DNA from: Acholeplasmataceae bacterium
Lineage (GTDB): Bacteria; Bacillota_I; Bacilli_A; ML615J-28; CAG-698
Length of the DNA stretch: 9,519 bases
Assembly (NCBI GenBank): GCA_012840905.1
Contig: DUVT01000249.1
Coordinates: 1-9,519 of the forward strand
Direction: 5' to 3'
Positions 1 through 6,922 of the stretch are shown piece by piece. The translations under genes were made by a program, and so were the position numbers. The notes beneath the pieces are model-generated. The model worked only from the letters and a program-made list of their open reading frames with translations. It was not told where the DNA came from and searched no databases. The stretch's first letter is position 1; the number at the start of each line of letters is the position of its first letter.

Positions 1-2459
1 CCACATGGACAAGGTTCATTTCTGCCAACTTTAGTAGAAGTTGCTTGTGTTCTCCTTCTTGTATTTTCTTCTTTTCCGCTTGATGTAGCTGTTGGTTTAA
101 TAACAGCTTCACGTTGTAAGTTATCGCGAATTTGTGCACGGTTCACATATTTAACCGCATCACTTTCAATCATTTGAATCATTGTTTCGAATTTATCAAA
201 TCCAACTTCTTGATATTCTCTTAATGGGTTAATTTGTGCATATGCTTGTAAGCGAACTGCTTGACGAAGCTCACTCATTGCATCAATATGTTCCATCCAG
301 TGAGTATCAACTACACGTAGTAAGACTACTTTTAAGAATTCGCGATATACTTCATCTGGGAATTGTTCTTTCTTTTGATCTAATAATATCTTACATTTTT
401 CTAAAAATACATCACATGCAGCTTCTAATTCTAAACCATCAAATTCTTCCTTTTTTACAAACCCAATCGGGAAGTAAATACCATCAATTTCTTTAATTAA
501 GCGCGCGCCATCAACTACTGGTTTTCTATCATCCGTTAATGAGTTACTAATTACTCTATAACCAGTATTATCCATCATCTTAATAATAATATCTGTAATA
601 TCATCTAAGAATAGAATGTCGCGTCTTTGTTGATAAATAATTTCTCTTTGTTTTCTTAGAACTTCATCATATTCTAAGATAGTTTTACGACTATCGTAGT
701 TATTACCTTCAATTTTCTTTTGCGCACTTTCGACGAATCTTGAGAACATTTTTGATTCTAATGGAACTTCTTCACCTTGTTGGTTAACAATTAAACCTAA
801 CATAGCTTTGAATCGTTCACTACCGAATCTTCTTAGTAAATCATCCTCAGCTGATAAATAGAATCTAGAATAACCTGGATCTCCTTGACGTCCTGAACGA
901 CCACGTAACTGATTATCGATACGTCTTGCTTCATGGCGTTCTGTACCAATAACAGCAAGTCCACCTAGTTCACGAACACCAGGGCCAAGTTTAATATCCG
1001 TACCACGACCAGCCATATTAGTTGCGATTGTAACAGCGTGTTTATGACCCGCTTTTGCAACAATCTCAGCTTCTCTTTCATGTTGCTTTGCGTTTAAAAC
1101 TTCATGTGGTACACCACGTTTTTTAAGTAGATCTGATAATAGTTCACTCGTTTCAATTGAAACAGTCCCAACTAGAACAGGTTGACCACGAGTATAGCGT
1201 TCTTTAATATCATTAGCGATCGCATTAAATTTCGCTTTCATTGTTAAGAACATTAAATCTTTTTCGTCTTTACGAATAACTGGTACGTTTGTAGGTATCT
1301 CTACTACATACATATTATAAATATTTCTAAACTCTTCTTCTTCCGTTTTCGCTGTACCCGTCATCCCTGCAAGTTTTTTATACATTCTAAAGTAGTTTTG
1401 GAATGTAATTGTTGCAACAGTTCTAGTCTCTTTTTTAATTTCTACATTTTCTTTAGCTTCAATAGCTTGATGTAAGCCTTCAGAATATTGACGACCATGC
1501 ATTAAACGTCCAGTAAATTGGTCAACGATAATAACTTTACCATCTTGAACTACATAGTCAATATCCTTTTGCATTATATAAGTAGCTTTTAGAGCATTAT
1601 TTATATGATGTAATAAATTTACATATTGTATATCATATAAGTTTTGAAGACCGAAAAACCTTTCTGCCTTTTCAATTCCTTTTTCAGTTAAAACAACATG
1701 TCTAGTTTTAATATCAACTTCATAATCTTCTTCACGAAGTTGTTTTGCGAATAGACTAGCTTGTTTATATAAATTTCCTGTTTGTTTTGCACCACCAGAA
1801 ATAATAAGTGGAGTTCTAGCTTCGTCAATTAAAATCGAGTCAACCTCGTCAATAATTGCAAAGTTTAGCTCACGTTGTACAATATGTTCCTTATATAAAA
1901 CCATATGGTCTCTTAAGTAGTCAAAACCAAGTTCGTTGTTCGTAGAATAAGTTATATCACAAGCATAGGCGGCTCTTTTTTCTTCACTAGAAAGTTCGCG
2001 TAAATTTAAGCCTACAGTTAACCCTAACCATTTAAATAATTCACCCATCTCTTTTGCGTCACGGCTTGCAAGATATTCGTTTACTGTAACGATGTGAACT
2101 CCCTTACCTTCTAGAGCATTTAAATATGCAACTAAGGTGGATGTTAAGGTTTTACCTTCACCTGTTTTCATTTCCGCGATATTTCCGCCATGCATAGCAA
2201 GTGCCCCCATTAATTGCACTTTAAATGGGGTCATTCCAAGTACTCTGGTTGAAGCTTCACGCACTGTCGCAAATGCTTCAATAATTAATTCATCTAAAGT
2301 CTCGCCATTTTTTAATCTTTCCCTAAATTCTACTGTTTTATTTTTTAACTGTTCATCAGTTAATTTTTTATAATCTGGTGCTAATGCATCGATTTTATCT
2401 GCTATCTTTTTAACTCTTTTTAGTTCTTTATAACCCGCATCAAATAAACTTTTAAACAC
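1..2459 (-). CDS. secA: Protein translocase subunit SecA (partial, C-terminus cut by window edge)
   Basis: SecA is the cytoplasmic ATPase that pushes unfolded preproteins through SecYEG. The frame is open for 819 codons from a GTG start to the window edge. Visible motifs are Walker A MKTGEGKT (residues 97-104), the DEVD Walker B (204-207) followed by [13 protein letters not shown], then further on [18 protein letters not shown] and motif [13 protein letters not shown]. The last visible residues, VGRNEPCPC, are the start of the SecA zinc-binding tail; the rest of that motif (usually a dozen or so residues) lies outside. The GTG start gives [10 protein letters not shown] and has AAAGGA eight bases upstream. 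The gene has its own promoter just after the terminator of the hydrolase gene. In B. subtilis secA lies between hpf and prfB; here hpf is about 3 kb away on the same strand. No frameshift was seen in a codon-by-codon check for stops. The identification is essentially certain. Confidence 0.98.
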   Translation of the reverse strand, partial: MFKSLFDAGYKELKRVKKIADKIDALAPDYKKLTDEQLKNKTVEFRERLKNGETLDELIIEAFATVREASTRVLGMTPFKVQLMGALAMHGGNIAEMKTGEGKTLTSTLVAYLNALEGKGVHIVTVNEYLASRDAKEMGELFKWLGLTVGLNLRELSSEEKRAAYACDITYSTNNELGFDYLRDHMVLYKEHIVQRELNFAIIDEVDSILIDEARTPLIISGGAKQTGNLYKQASLFAKQLREEDYEVDIKTRHVVLTEKGIEKAERFFGLQNLYDIQYVNLLHHINNALKATYIMQKDIDYVVQDGKVIIVDQFTGRLMHGRQYSEGLHQAIEAKENVEIKKETRTVATITFQNYFRMYKKLAGMTGTAKTEEEEFRNIYNMYVVEIPTNVPVIRKDEKDLMFLTMKAKFNAIANDIKERYTRGQPVLVGTVSIETSELLSDLLKKRGVPHEVLNAKQHEREAEIVAKAGHKHAVTIATNMAGRGTDIKLGPGVRELGGLAVIGTERHEARRIDNQLRGRSGRQGDPGYSRFYLSAEDDLLRRFGSERFKAMLGLIVNQQGEEVPLESKMFSRFVESAQKKIEGNNYDSRKTILEYDEVLRKQREIIYQQRRDILFLDDITDIIIKMMDNTGYRVISNSLTDDRKPVVDGARLIKEIDGIYFPIGFVKKEEFDGLELEAACDVFLEKCKILLDQKKEQFPDEVYREFLKVVLLRVVDTHWMEHIDAMSELRQAVRLQAYAQINPLREYQEVGFDKFETMIQMIESDAVKYVNRAQIRDNLQREAVIKPTATSSGKEENTRRRTQATSTKVGRNEPCPC

Positions 2460-2467
2460 AAGTATCT

Positions 2468-2473
2468 TCCTTT
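2468..2473 (-). promoter_or_regulatory. Ribosome binding site of secA
   Basis: AAAGGA on the minus strand sits eight bases before the GTG at 2459. It decides the non-ATG start: no in-frame ATG near the expected SecA N-terminus has a comparable site. Confidence 0.75.
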
Positions 2474-2515
2474 CCAAACAATTTTTGAAAGTAAAAATTG
2501 CTATAATATATATTT

Positions 2516-2544
2516 ATAATACCATTTTTTAACTCTTTATACAA
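2516..2544 (-). promoter_or_regulatory. Putative sigma-A type promoter of secA
   Basis: On the minus strand, TTGTAT (2539-2544) and TATTAT (2516-2521) are separated by 17 bases. The -35 box is only a partial match (three of six), the -10 five of six. The position supports it: it lies between the hairpin terminator of the upstream gene and the secA ribosome binding site, so secA needs a start signal here. AT-rich context makes chance matches likely, hence moderate confidence. Confidence 0.5.
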
Positions 2545-2559
2545 GATTTTATTCTCTTT

Positions 2560-2591
2560 AAAAAAGTGATGGGTAATGTTACCCACCACTT
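2560..2591 (-). terminator. Intrinsic terminator of the GHL10 hydrolase gene
   Basis: Reading the minus strand, arms AAGTGGTGGGTAA and TTACCCATCACTT pair over 13 positions with a single G-U wobble. Only two bases lie between the arms, so the innermost pair must open to form a loop. A run of six T follows. The hairpin begins a few bases after the TAG stop at 2598-2600, and the secA promoter follows it, so it separates the two transcription units. Confidence 0.88.
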
Positions 2592-2597
2592 ATTATA

Positions 2598-5081
2598 CTA
2601 CTTTTTTCTTCTAATAAACACGAATAATGCAAGCCCAAGTGAGAAGATAAAGAAACTTAAGCCAAAATCTTTACATGAAATTGGGCTCTTTACTTTCTCA
2701 TACACTGCATAAACATCTAAGTCTGAGTCAATTTCACTGAAATCTCTATCCCACTCTACAAATTTATAACCATCTACTTTTGGAGCTTCAGGTGCATCTG
2801 CAGCATTTTTATATTCTACTGTAACTTCTTCAATTAGATTTGCATCTTTATCGAAGAAACGAACAGTGTAATATCTTGGTACAAAGATTCCATATACTAT
2901 TGTGTCTTTTGTAACATTTGTGAAATCACCATTCCAGCCAATTAAAACATAATCACTATCTTCATTTACCTCAGGTGCTGTTGCATCTGTTCCGTAATCA
3001 ATAATCTCCCTTTTCAAGAGTTCATTATTCAGACCATAAAACTCTACAAACACCTTTTTAGGACTAAAGATTGCCTCAACCTCAAGATCTTTTGTAACAC
3101 TATTTAAGTTTATGCTCGGATCCCAATAAACAAAGTTATATCCTTCTTTAGTTGGACTTTCTGGGAGTGTTACTTTTTGACCATGTTCAACGGTTTCTGA
3201 ATGGAATATTTCATCATCTACCATAAAATTAACTGTATATTTATTTATAGTATAAATTGCATCAACACGAATGTTTTCAGTAATTTCACCAAACTCAGTA
3301 ATACTCCAATATGGTTCAACTTGATCATAACCAACTTTGTGTGGAATTTCTGGTAAAATTATTTCCTCATCATGTCTATATGATTTAACAATTTTTCCAT
3401 CAACATAGAAATCTACAGTATAGAATGTTGCACCTTCAGTTGCAATTGTACCTGTTCCTAAAGTATTAGTGTTGCTAATTGCTTTAACACCGTAGTAGTA
3501 ATTTCCCTCTACTTCAGTGTCTGTATAACTAATTACTGCTTCATTAGCACCAACTACAGCAATTAATTCATCAGTCGAGAAGGTAACATTATTTTCTCCG
3601 CGATAAATCGCATAGAATTTCGCACCATCAAGCGCGTTAAATTTAACTGTGTTTTGTGAATTAACTTTTTCTACTCTTAAGTTCTGTACTCCAGGTAAAA
3701 CAACTGGATCATATGTACGAATTTCTGGAAGTAATGTATATTCTGTCCATGCTTCTTCTTTTACTTTAGTTAATTGATTAACTAGCATTGGCATGCCAGC
3801 ATTTTTATCATATGCAAAACGTAAATGTTTATATGAATATACACTATGACCTTGTACATGTTCTAAATTGCTTGAATAAACAACTTGATTTATTGCTTCA
3901 TCAACATTTGATTTCCAGCCATATGTATTACTTGACTCATTTGCCATGTAAACACCCATACCTGAATACAAATTAACATTCTTATATTTAACTACCATAT
4001 TCCACCAATCCATTAACCCAGCATAACCAGCTACTGGTTGTTCAAAGGACCAATAAGTTTGAGGAATAATGTAGTCAATCCATTCTTCATCAATCCATTT
4101 CTTTGTATCAGAATATAAGTAATTATCATAATGAGCAAAGCCACTAGAGTTAGAAGATAATGGATAAGTTAATGTACCATTTTCATCATACTTATAATTT
4201 TCTAATGGAACATGACTACCATTTCTATAAATACCACTTGGGGAAATACCTAATTGAACTACGCGATTATTTTGTAAATTATATGCACGCATAGTGTTAT
4301 ATAAATCTTCAATAAATAAATCGATTTGTTTTCTTCTAAAGTCACCAAGGCTTAAACCTTCAGTATTGTATTTATTTCTTGTATGAGTATCATCTACATT
4401 ATTAATATAGAAGTAATCATCAAAATGAATCGCATCAACATCATAATTTTCAATTAATTCCATAACTGTATCAACTAAAAACTCTCTAACAGCTGGCTCA
4501 CCTGGATTTAATATTAAGCTATTTCCAGATTTTAAAATCATCTCAGGATTTGATGCAATATTATAACCCGGTTGAGTTGCAGCATATTGTTCAGGAGTTC
4601 CAGAAAATGATGTTGAAAGGCGATAAGGATTCATCCAAGCATGGAATTCAATCCCACGTTTATGTGCTTCTTCAATTATGTATTCAAGTGGATCAAATTG
4701 ATCAAAGTTTACATTTTTATAATAAGAAGCAACTGGATTTAATTCTGATTTATACAATGCATTATTATGTGTTCTAACATGGAATATCATTGCATTGATA
4801 TTAAAGTATTCTAATACATTAAATACTTTTTGCACTTCATTTTTATATTGTGTTTCATTGCTATAACTTGGAAAATCACTAACTAAATGAGAAATCCATA
4901 CTGCTCTAAAGTCAGTATCTTGTTTGATGTATTCATCAGGAATCATTACATTTTGTTGTGTTCCACGATATTTCAAATTAGTTCCATCAGCTGTTTGGTA
5001 TGGAACTAATGTTGCAGCACCAACAAAAACGCTTACTAAACTAAGCAATAAAAAAAGTACCAATAAAACCTTCTTCTTCAT
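2598..5081 (-). CDS. Secreted GHL10/YngK-like glycoside hydrolase with InlB-type repeats and C-terminal membrane anchor
   Basis: The 827-residue product is exported and surface-held. A signal peptide (about 1-22, MKKK then a leucine-rich core, GAA) has no lipobox cysteine. A GHL10 domain of the YngK type (DUF187 family) spans about 56-430, with DFRAVWISHL at the front, AWMNPYRLS (148-156), HFDDYFY (219-225), GISPSGIYRN (278-287) and QTYWSF (341-346). Residues about 461-553 look like a fibronectin type III domain. Four repeats of about 60 residues follow (554-612, 613-674, 675-735, 736-796) with the pattern YTVxFxxx, EEI/EVTV, PExPxKxGYxF, W and a closing DxxVxAxY/F, typical of InlB B / Listeria-Bacteroides repeats. 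The end has Cys803, a hydrophobic segment (806-823) and RRKK. The family is thought to act on cell-wall or other polysaccharides, but the substrate cannot be read from sequence. The ATG has AAAGG nine bases upstream. It is a single-gene unit with its own promoter and terminator. Confidence 0.9.
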   Translation of the reverse strand: MKKKVLLVLFLLLSLVSVFVGAATLVPYQTADGTNLKYRGTQQNVMIPDEYIKQDTDFRAVWISHLVSDFPSYSNETQYKNEVQKVFNVLEYFNINAMIFHVRTHNNALYKSELNPVASYYKNVNFDQFDPLEYIIEEAHKRGIEFHAWMNPYRLSTSFSGTPEQYAATQPGYNIASNPEMILKSGNSLILNPGEPAVREFLVDTVMELIENYDVDAIHFDDYFYINNVDDTHTRNKYNTEGLSLGDFRRKQIDLFIEDLYNTMRAYNLQNNRVVQLGISPSGIYRNGSHVPLENYKYDENGTLTYPLSSNSSGFAHYDNYLYSDTKKWIDEEWIDYIIPQTYWSFEQPVAGYAGLMDWWNMVVKYKNVNLYSGMGVYMANESSNTYGWKSNVDEAINQVVYSSNLEHVQGHSVYSYKHLRFAYDKNAGMPMLVNQLTKVKEEAWTEYTLLPEIRTYDPVVLPGVQNLRVEKVNSQNTVKFNALDGAKFYAIYRGENNVTFSTDELIAVVGANEAVISYTDTEVEGNYYYGVKAISNTNTLGTGTIATEGATFYTVDFYVDGKIVKSYRHDEEIILPEIPHKVGYDQVEPYWSITEFGEITENIRVDAIYTINKYTVNFMVDDEIFHSETVEHGQKVTLPESPTKEGYNFVYWDPSINLNSVTKDLEVEAIFSPKKVFVEFYGLNNELLKREIIDYGTDATAPEVNEDSDYVLIGWNGDFTNVTKDTIVYGIFVPRYYTVRFFDKDANLIEEVTVEYKNAADAPEAPKVDGYKFVEWDRDFSEIDSDLDVYAVYEKVKSPISCKDFGLSFFIFSLGLALFVFIRRKK

Positions 5082-5112
5082 ATTTCTCTACCTTTCCTTT
5101 TTAGATATATAT

Positions 5113-5141
5113 ATTATACCAAAAAACTACAATTTTTTAAA
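5113..5141 (-). promoter_or_regulatory. Putative promoter of the GHL10 hydrolase gene
   Basis: On the minus strand a perfect TATAAT (5113-5118) lies 17 bases after TTTAAA (5136-5141, four of six matches to TTGACA). It is about 30 bases before the ATG at 5081, and the ribosome binding site lies between them. Confidence 0.6.
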
Positions 5142-5196
5142 GTGTTAATTATTACTAAAATGGACATTCTTGCATCTAGTGTATATTTAAAAAATA

Positions 5197-5205
5197 TGAT
5201 ACAAT
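5197..5205 (+). promoter_or_regulatory. Putative extended -10 promoter of the thioredoxin-like gene
   Basis: TGATACAAT reads as an extended -10 element (TGn plus TACAAT). No good -35 is present at the usual distance; TTGCAT at 5170-5175 is 24 bases away, too far. The extended -10 may compensate. It lies 19 bases before the ATG at 5225, with AAGGAG (5212-5217) between. Confidence 0.5.
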
Positions 5206-5224
5206 ATTAAAAAGGAGTTAACAT

Positions 5225-5539
5225 ATGAAACAACTAAAAACAAGCGATGAAATCAATGCAGTAATTAACTCTAACCTAGCATTAATTATTTTTAAGACCA
5301 TGGGTTGTGGTGTTTGTAATGCAATAAAAGATCGCTTGCTTACGATGAAGCCAAACCACCCTGATATCCCTTTTTATGAAGCATACATTGAAGATCTTCC
5401 CCTTATTCGAGGCGAGTATTTAATCTTTAGCGTTCCAACTGTAATTGTCTTTTCAAACGGAAAAGAACTATATCGAGAATCTAGATTTGTAAATACTTAT
5501 AAATTAAATGAATTTTTATTAAAAATAAAGGAGCACTAG
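5225..5539 (+). CDS. Thioredoxin-family protein with CGVC active site
   Basis: This 104-residue protein has a single thioredoxin fold. The redox motif is C28-G-V-C31, preceded by KTMG rather than the usual Trp of WCGPC. The cis-proline motif SVPT is at 69-72 (Pro71), followed by VIVFSNGKEL. The C-terminal part (GEYLIFSVPT, then RESRF) resembles the CxVC thioredoxin-like proteins of Bacilli, which are small cytosolic proteins of poorly defined role. There is no signal peptide. Length equals that of classical thioredoxin (about 105). AAGGAG lies seven bases before the ATG. It is divergent from the surface hydrolase and convergent with hpf, so it appears to be a single-gene unit. The product is likely a thiol-disulfide oxidoreductase, but its partner is unknown and it should not be called TrxA. 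Confidence 0.9.
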   Translation: MKQLKTSDEINAVINSNLALIIFKTMGCGVCNAIKDRLLTMKPNHPDIPFYEAYIEDLPLIRGEYLIFSVPTVIVFSNGKELYRESRFVNTYKLNEFLLKIKEH

Positions 5540-5549
5540 GCTCCTTTTT
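5527..5549. terminator. Bidirectional terminator shared by the thioredoxin-like gene and hpf
   Basis: Arms AAAGGAGC (5527-5534) and GCTCCTTT (5540-5547) pair perfectly over 8 bp around the loop ACTAG. On the plus strand it runs into TTTTTG and TTTTC; on the minus strand the arm is followed by ATTTTTA, so it can serve both directions. The loop ends with the TAG stop of the thioredoxin-like gene, so the hairpin includes its last codons. The hpf stop lies 30 bases away. Confidence 0.8.
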
Positions 5550-5576
5550 GTTTTCTCGTTTTCCAACTATTTTTTG

Positions 5577-6134
5577 TCATTTATCAGTTTCAATAATACC
5601 GTAAGTATGATCGCTTCTTAAATAAACAACACAAACTTTATTTGTTTCTGAATTTAAAAACACGAAAAAGTCATGTCCCAACATTTCCATTTGAACAATA
5701 GCGTCATCAGGAGTCATTGGATTTAATTCAACCGATTTGTTACGAACTAAATTACTAGCTTTAATTTCTGTTCGCACCTTGTCGATATCAAAGTCTACTT
5801 GAGTTGAATAATACTGACCAACACCGTCTCTGCGTTTTAAACTACGATAGATTTTTGACTTGTGTTTTCTAATTTGCGATTCTAACTTATCAATTGCAAG
5901 ATCAATTGCACTATAAATAGAATCAGCATTAACTTCAGCACGCAAAATAATATTTTTTGTTGGGATAGTAATTTCCACAGTTTGATACGCATCATAAACT
6001 TTGCATACTACAGTAGCTTCAAGTTCATGGCGACTATGGAAATATTGTTCAACTTTTTGGAGTTTTTTACTTGCGTATTCCTTAATCGCTTCTGATGGTT
6101 CAAATTTATTTTTGCCGCGTACAATAACTTTCAT
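5577..6134 (-). CDS. hpf: Ribosome hibernation promoting factor, long form
   Basis: Long HPF dimerises 70S ribosomes into inactive 100S particles in stationary phase or stress. The 185-residue product has the N-terminal HPF/RaiA domain (about 1-100; MKVIVRGKNKFEPSEAIKEY, then VEITIPT and LRAEVNADSIYSAIDLAIDKL) and the C-terminal dimerisation domain (about 133-185; LNPMTPDDAIVQMEMLGHDFFVF, with YGIIE near the end). B. subtilis HPF is 189 residues, so it is full length. An in-frame ATG exists at 6194, but it lies upstream of the -10 element and adds residues foreign to the family. The ATG at 6134 has AAAGGAG eight bases upstream and starts exactly at the conserved domain. The stop is TGA, which supports the standard genetic code. 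It is convergent with the thioredoxin-like gene and shares its terminator. Confidence 0.97.
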   Translation of the reverse strand: MKVIVRGKNKFEPSEAIKEYASKKLQKVEQYFHSRHELEATVVCKVYDAYQTVEITIPTKNIILRAEVNADSIYSAIDLAIDKLESQIRKHKSKIYRSLKRRDGVGQYYSTQVDFDIDKVRTEIKASNLVRNKSVELNPMTPDDAIVQMEMLGHDFFVFLNSETNKVCVVYLRSDHTYGIIETDK

Positions 6135-6142
6135 TTCATCAA

Positions 6143-6149
6143 CTCCTTT
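6143..6149 (-). promoter_or_regulatory. Ribosome binding site fixing the hpf start
   Basis: AAAGGAG on the minus strand is eight bases before the ATG at 6134. It selects this start over the in-frame ATG 60 bases upstream. Confidence 0.85.
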
Positions 6150-6165
6150 GCTTACGGTTAACTTT

Positions 6166-6194
6166 ATTATAGCACACAAATTTATGAGTTGCAA
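6166..6194 (-). promoter_or_regulatory. Promoter of hpf
   Basis: On the minus strand TTGCAA (6189-6194) is followed after 17 bases by a perfect TATAAT (6166-6171) preceded by TGC, giving an extended -10. Transcription would start near 6159, about 25 bases before the ATG. This is the best promoter in the window and looks like a housekeeping (sigma-A) promoter; I see no alternative-sigma consensus of the kind that controls hpf in B. subtilis. Confidence 0.75.
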
Positions 6195-6206
6195 AAGATT
6201 TATACA

Positions 6207-6536
6207 TTACATAACGACAATTTGCACACTTAAGTCTTCATCAATTATTTTATCAAACACATCATAATAGTCTTCTAATTTAAAATCATCTAAGAAACAA
6301 AAAAAGATTTCATTTTGGTGGAGAATTGCATCTTTAATTAATACTTTAAATTTATCTAAATCTTGAACTAACAATTCCTTATCAATTTCCAAATCAACAC
6401 AGTTATCAAATAAATAATAAATTGCAATCACATTCCTTCCAATGTAAATAAACTCATCATTTCGCTTACACTTACAATCACTACATTCAAATACTTGAAA
6501 CAAATTAAATACATTCCGTTTTATCCGACACTTCAT
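6207..6536 (-). CDS. Hypothetical 109-residue protein with N-terminal Cys cluster
   Basis: I do not recognise this protein. It has a basic N-terminus with C3 and the cluster C18-x2-C21-x-C23, further cysteines at 46 and 80, and an acidic second half rich in D, E, F, I and Y (LDDFKLEDYYDVFDKIIDED at 81-101). The cysteines could bind a metal, but there is no second clean CxxC pair. There is no signal peptide or clear membrane segment. Upstream is GGTGAT three bases before the ATG, a weak and close ribosome binding site, and no clear promoter. Its stop is 12 bases before the hpf -35 box, with no terminator between, so readthrough into hpf is possible. In B. subtilis the comF genes lie just upstream of hpf; a diverged ComFC-like N-terminus is conceivable, but the phosphoribosyltransferase signature is absent. 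The frame is open for 109 codons in AT-rich DNA, which supports it being real. Confidence 0.65.
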   Translation of the reverse strand: MKCRIKRNVFNLFQVFECSDCKCKRNDEFIYIGRNVIAIYYLFDNCVDLEIDKELLVQDLDKFKVLIKDAILHQNEIFFCFLDDFKLEDYYDVFDKIIDEDLSVQIVVM

Positions 6537-6616
6537 TTTATCACCACAATAATATTAAATAAAATGTTTCGTTATTGCGGCTAAGTAATTTCAATAAATA
6601 TATATTACTCTTAATT

Positions 6617-6643
6617 TTGTACATATGAATTAATTTATAAAAT
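6617..6643 (+). promoter_or_regulatory. Possible promoter of the 59-residue ORF
   Basis: TTGTAC (6617-6622) and TAAAAT (6638-6643) are 15 bases apart; an alternative -10, TATAAA (6636-6641), would be only 13 apart. Both spacings are short, and the region is AT-rich. It is the best candidate I see in the intergenic stretch 6537-6691. Confidence 0.25.
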
Positions 6644-6691
6644 GGACCAAGCAAGCAAATAATATAAACAAAGACAAAAAGGAGTAAAAAA

Positions 6692-6871
6692 ATGAGAAAA
6701 AAGAAATGTTATTCGAGAAAACTAGAAGAGATTTCTGAAGAATTTCAATTTAGTGAAGCTGTTTTAAATCAAGATAAAGAAATTGATGATAGACATATAA
6801 TCAGTGATTTAGCAGTAAATGTTGGTGAAGAAGACGGAGATGAAAAACTAGAAGCAACTAAACAAAAATAA
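6692..6871 (+). CDS. Small highly charged hypothetical protein (59 residues)
   Basis: The product starts MRKKKCYSRKLEEISEEF and ends LEATKQK. The first ten residues are basic; the rest is acidic (16 Asp/Glu against 11 Lys/Arg overall). It has one Cys (6), no Trp, no hydrophobic segment and no signal peptide, so it is probably cytosolic and perhaps partly helical or disordered. AAGGAG lies seven bases before the ATG, as good as any ribosome binding site in the window. A hairpin starts four bases after the TAA. Nothing on the opposite strand competes for the space. I do not recognise the family and assign no function. It is divergent from the 109-residue gene and convergent with leuS. Confidence 0.7.
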   Translation: MRKKKCYSRKLEEISEEFQFSEAVLNQDKEIDDRHIISDLAVNVGEEDGDEKLEATKQK

Positions 6872-6906
6872 AAAATGGTATGACTCGTATTTTGGAGTCA
6901 TACCAT
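6870..6906. terminator. Hairpin terminator between the 59-residue ORF and leuS
   Basis: Arms ATGGTATGACTC (6875-6886) and GAGTCATACCAT (6895-6906) pair perfectly over 12 bp with an 8-base loop. On the minus strand it is followed by TTTTTATTTTT, making a strong terminator for leuS, whose stop is 17 bases before it. On the plus strand the following AATTATTTAT is a poor T-run, so termination of the small ORF would be weaker, although the stem itself is shared. Confidence 0.85.
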
Positions 6907-6922
6907 AATTATTTATCAATTG

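Noticed and set aside
1..2459. Plus-strand open frames lying within secA, and similar ones opposite the hydrolase, hpf and leuS
   Set aside because: They are antisense to well-conserved proteins, have no ribosome binding sites and encode low-complexity or implausible products.
2485..2507. Plus-strand promoter-like pair TTGAAA and TATAAT upstream of the hydrolase 3' end
   Set aside because: Only 11 bases separate the boxes and no plus-strand gene follows; it is a chance match in AT-rich DNA.
2592..2597. TATAAT on the minus strand just after the hydrolase stop, as a secA promoter
   Set aside because: It lies before the intrinsic terminator, which would end such a transcript, and no -35 box is found at the right distance.
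5010..5081. Lipoprotein signal on the hydrolase
   Set aside because: The signal peptide has no cysteine after the hydrophobic core; a signal peptidase I type GAA end fits better.
5577..5579. TGA read as tryptophan (Mycoplasma-type code)
   Set aside because: Ending at this TGA gives the normal HPF C-terminus (YGIIETDK), and tryptophan in all genes is TGG, so TGA is a stop here.
6135..6194. An earlier in-frame ATG for hpf adding 20 residues
   Set aside because: It coincides with the -35 box and lies upstream of TATAAT; the added residues do not match the family, and a strong AAAGGAG precedes the later ATG.
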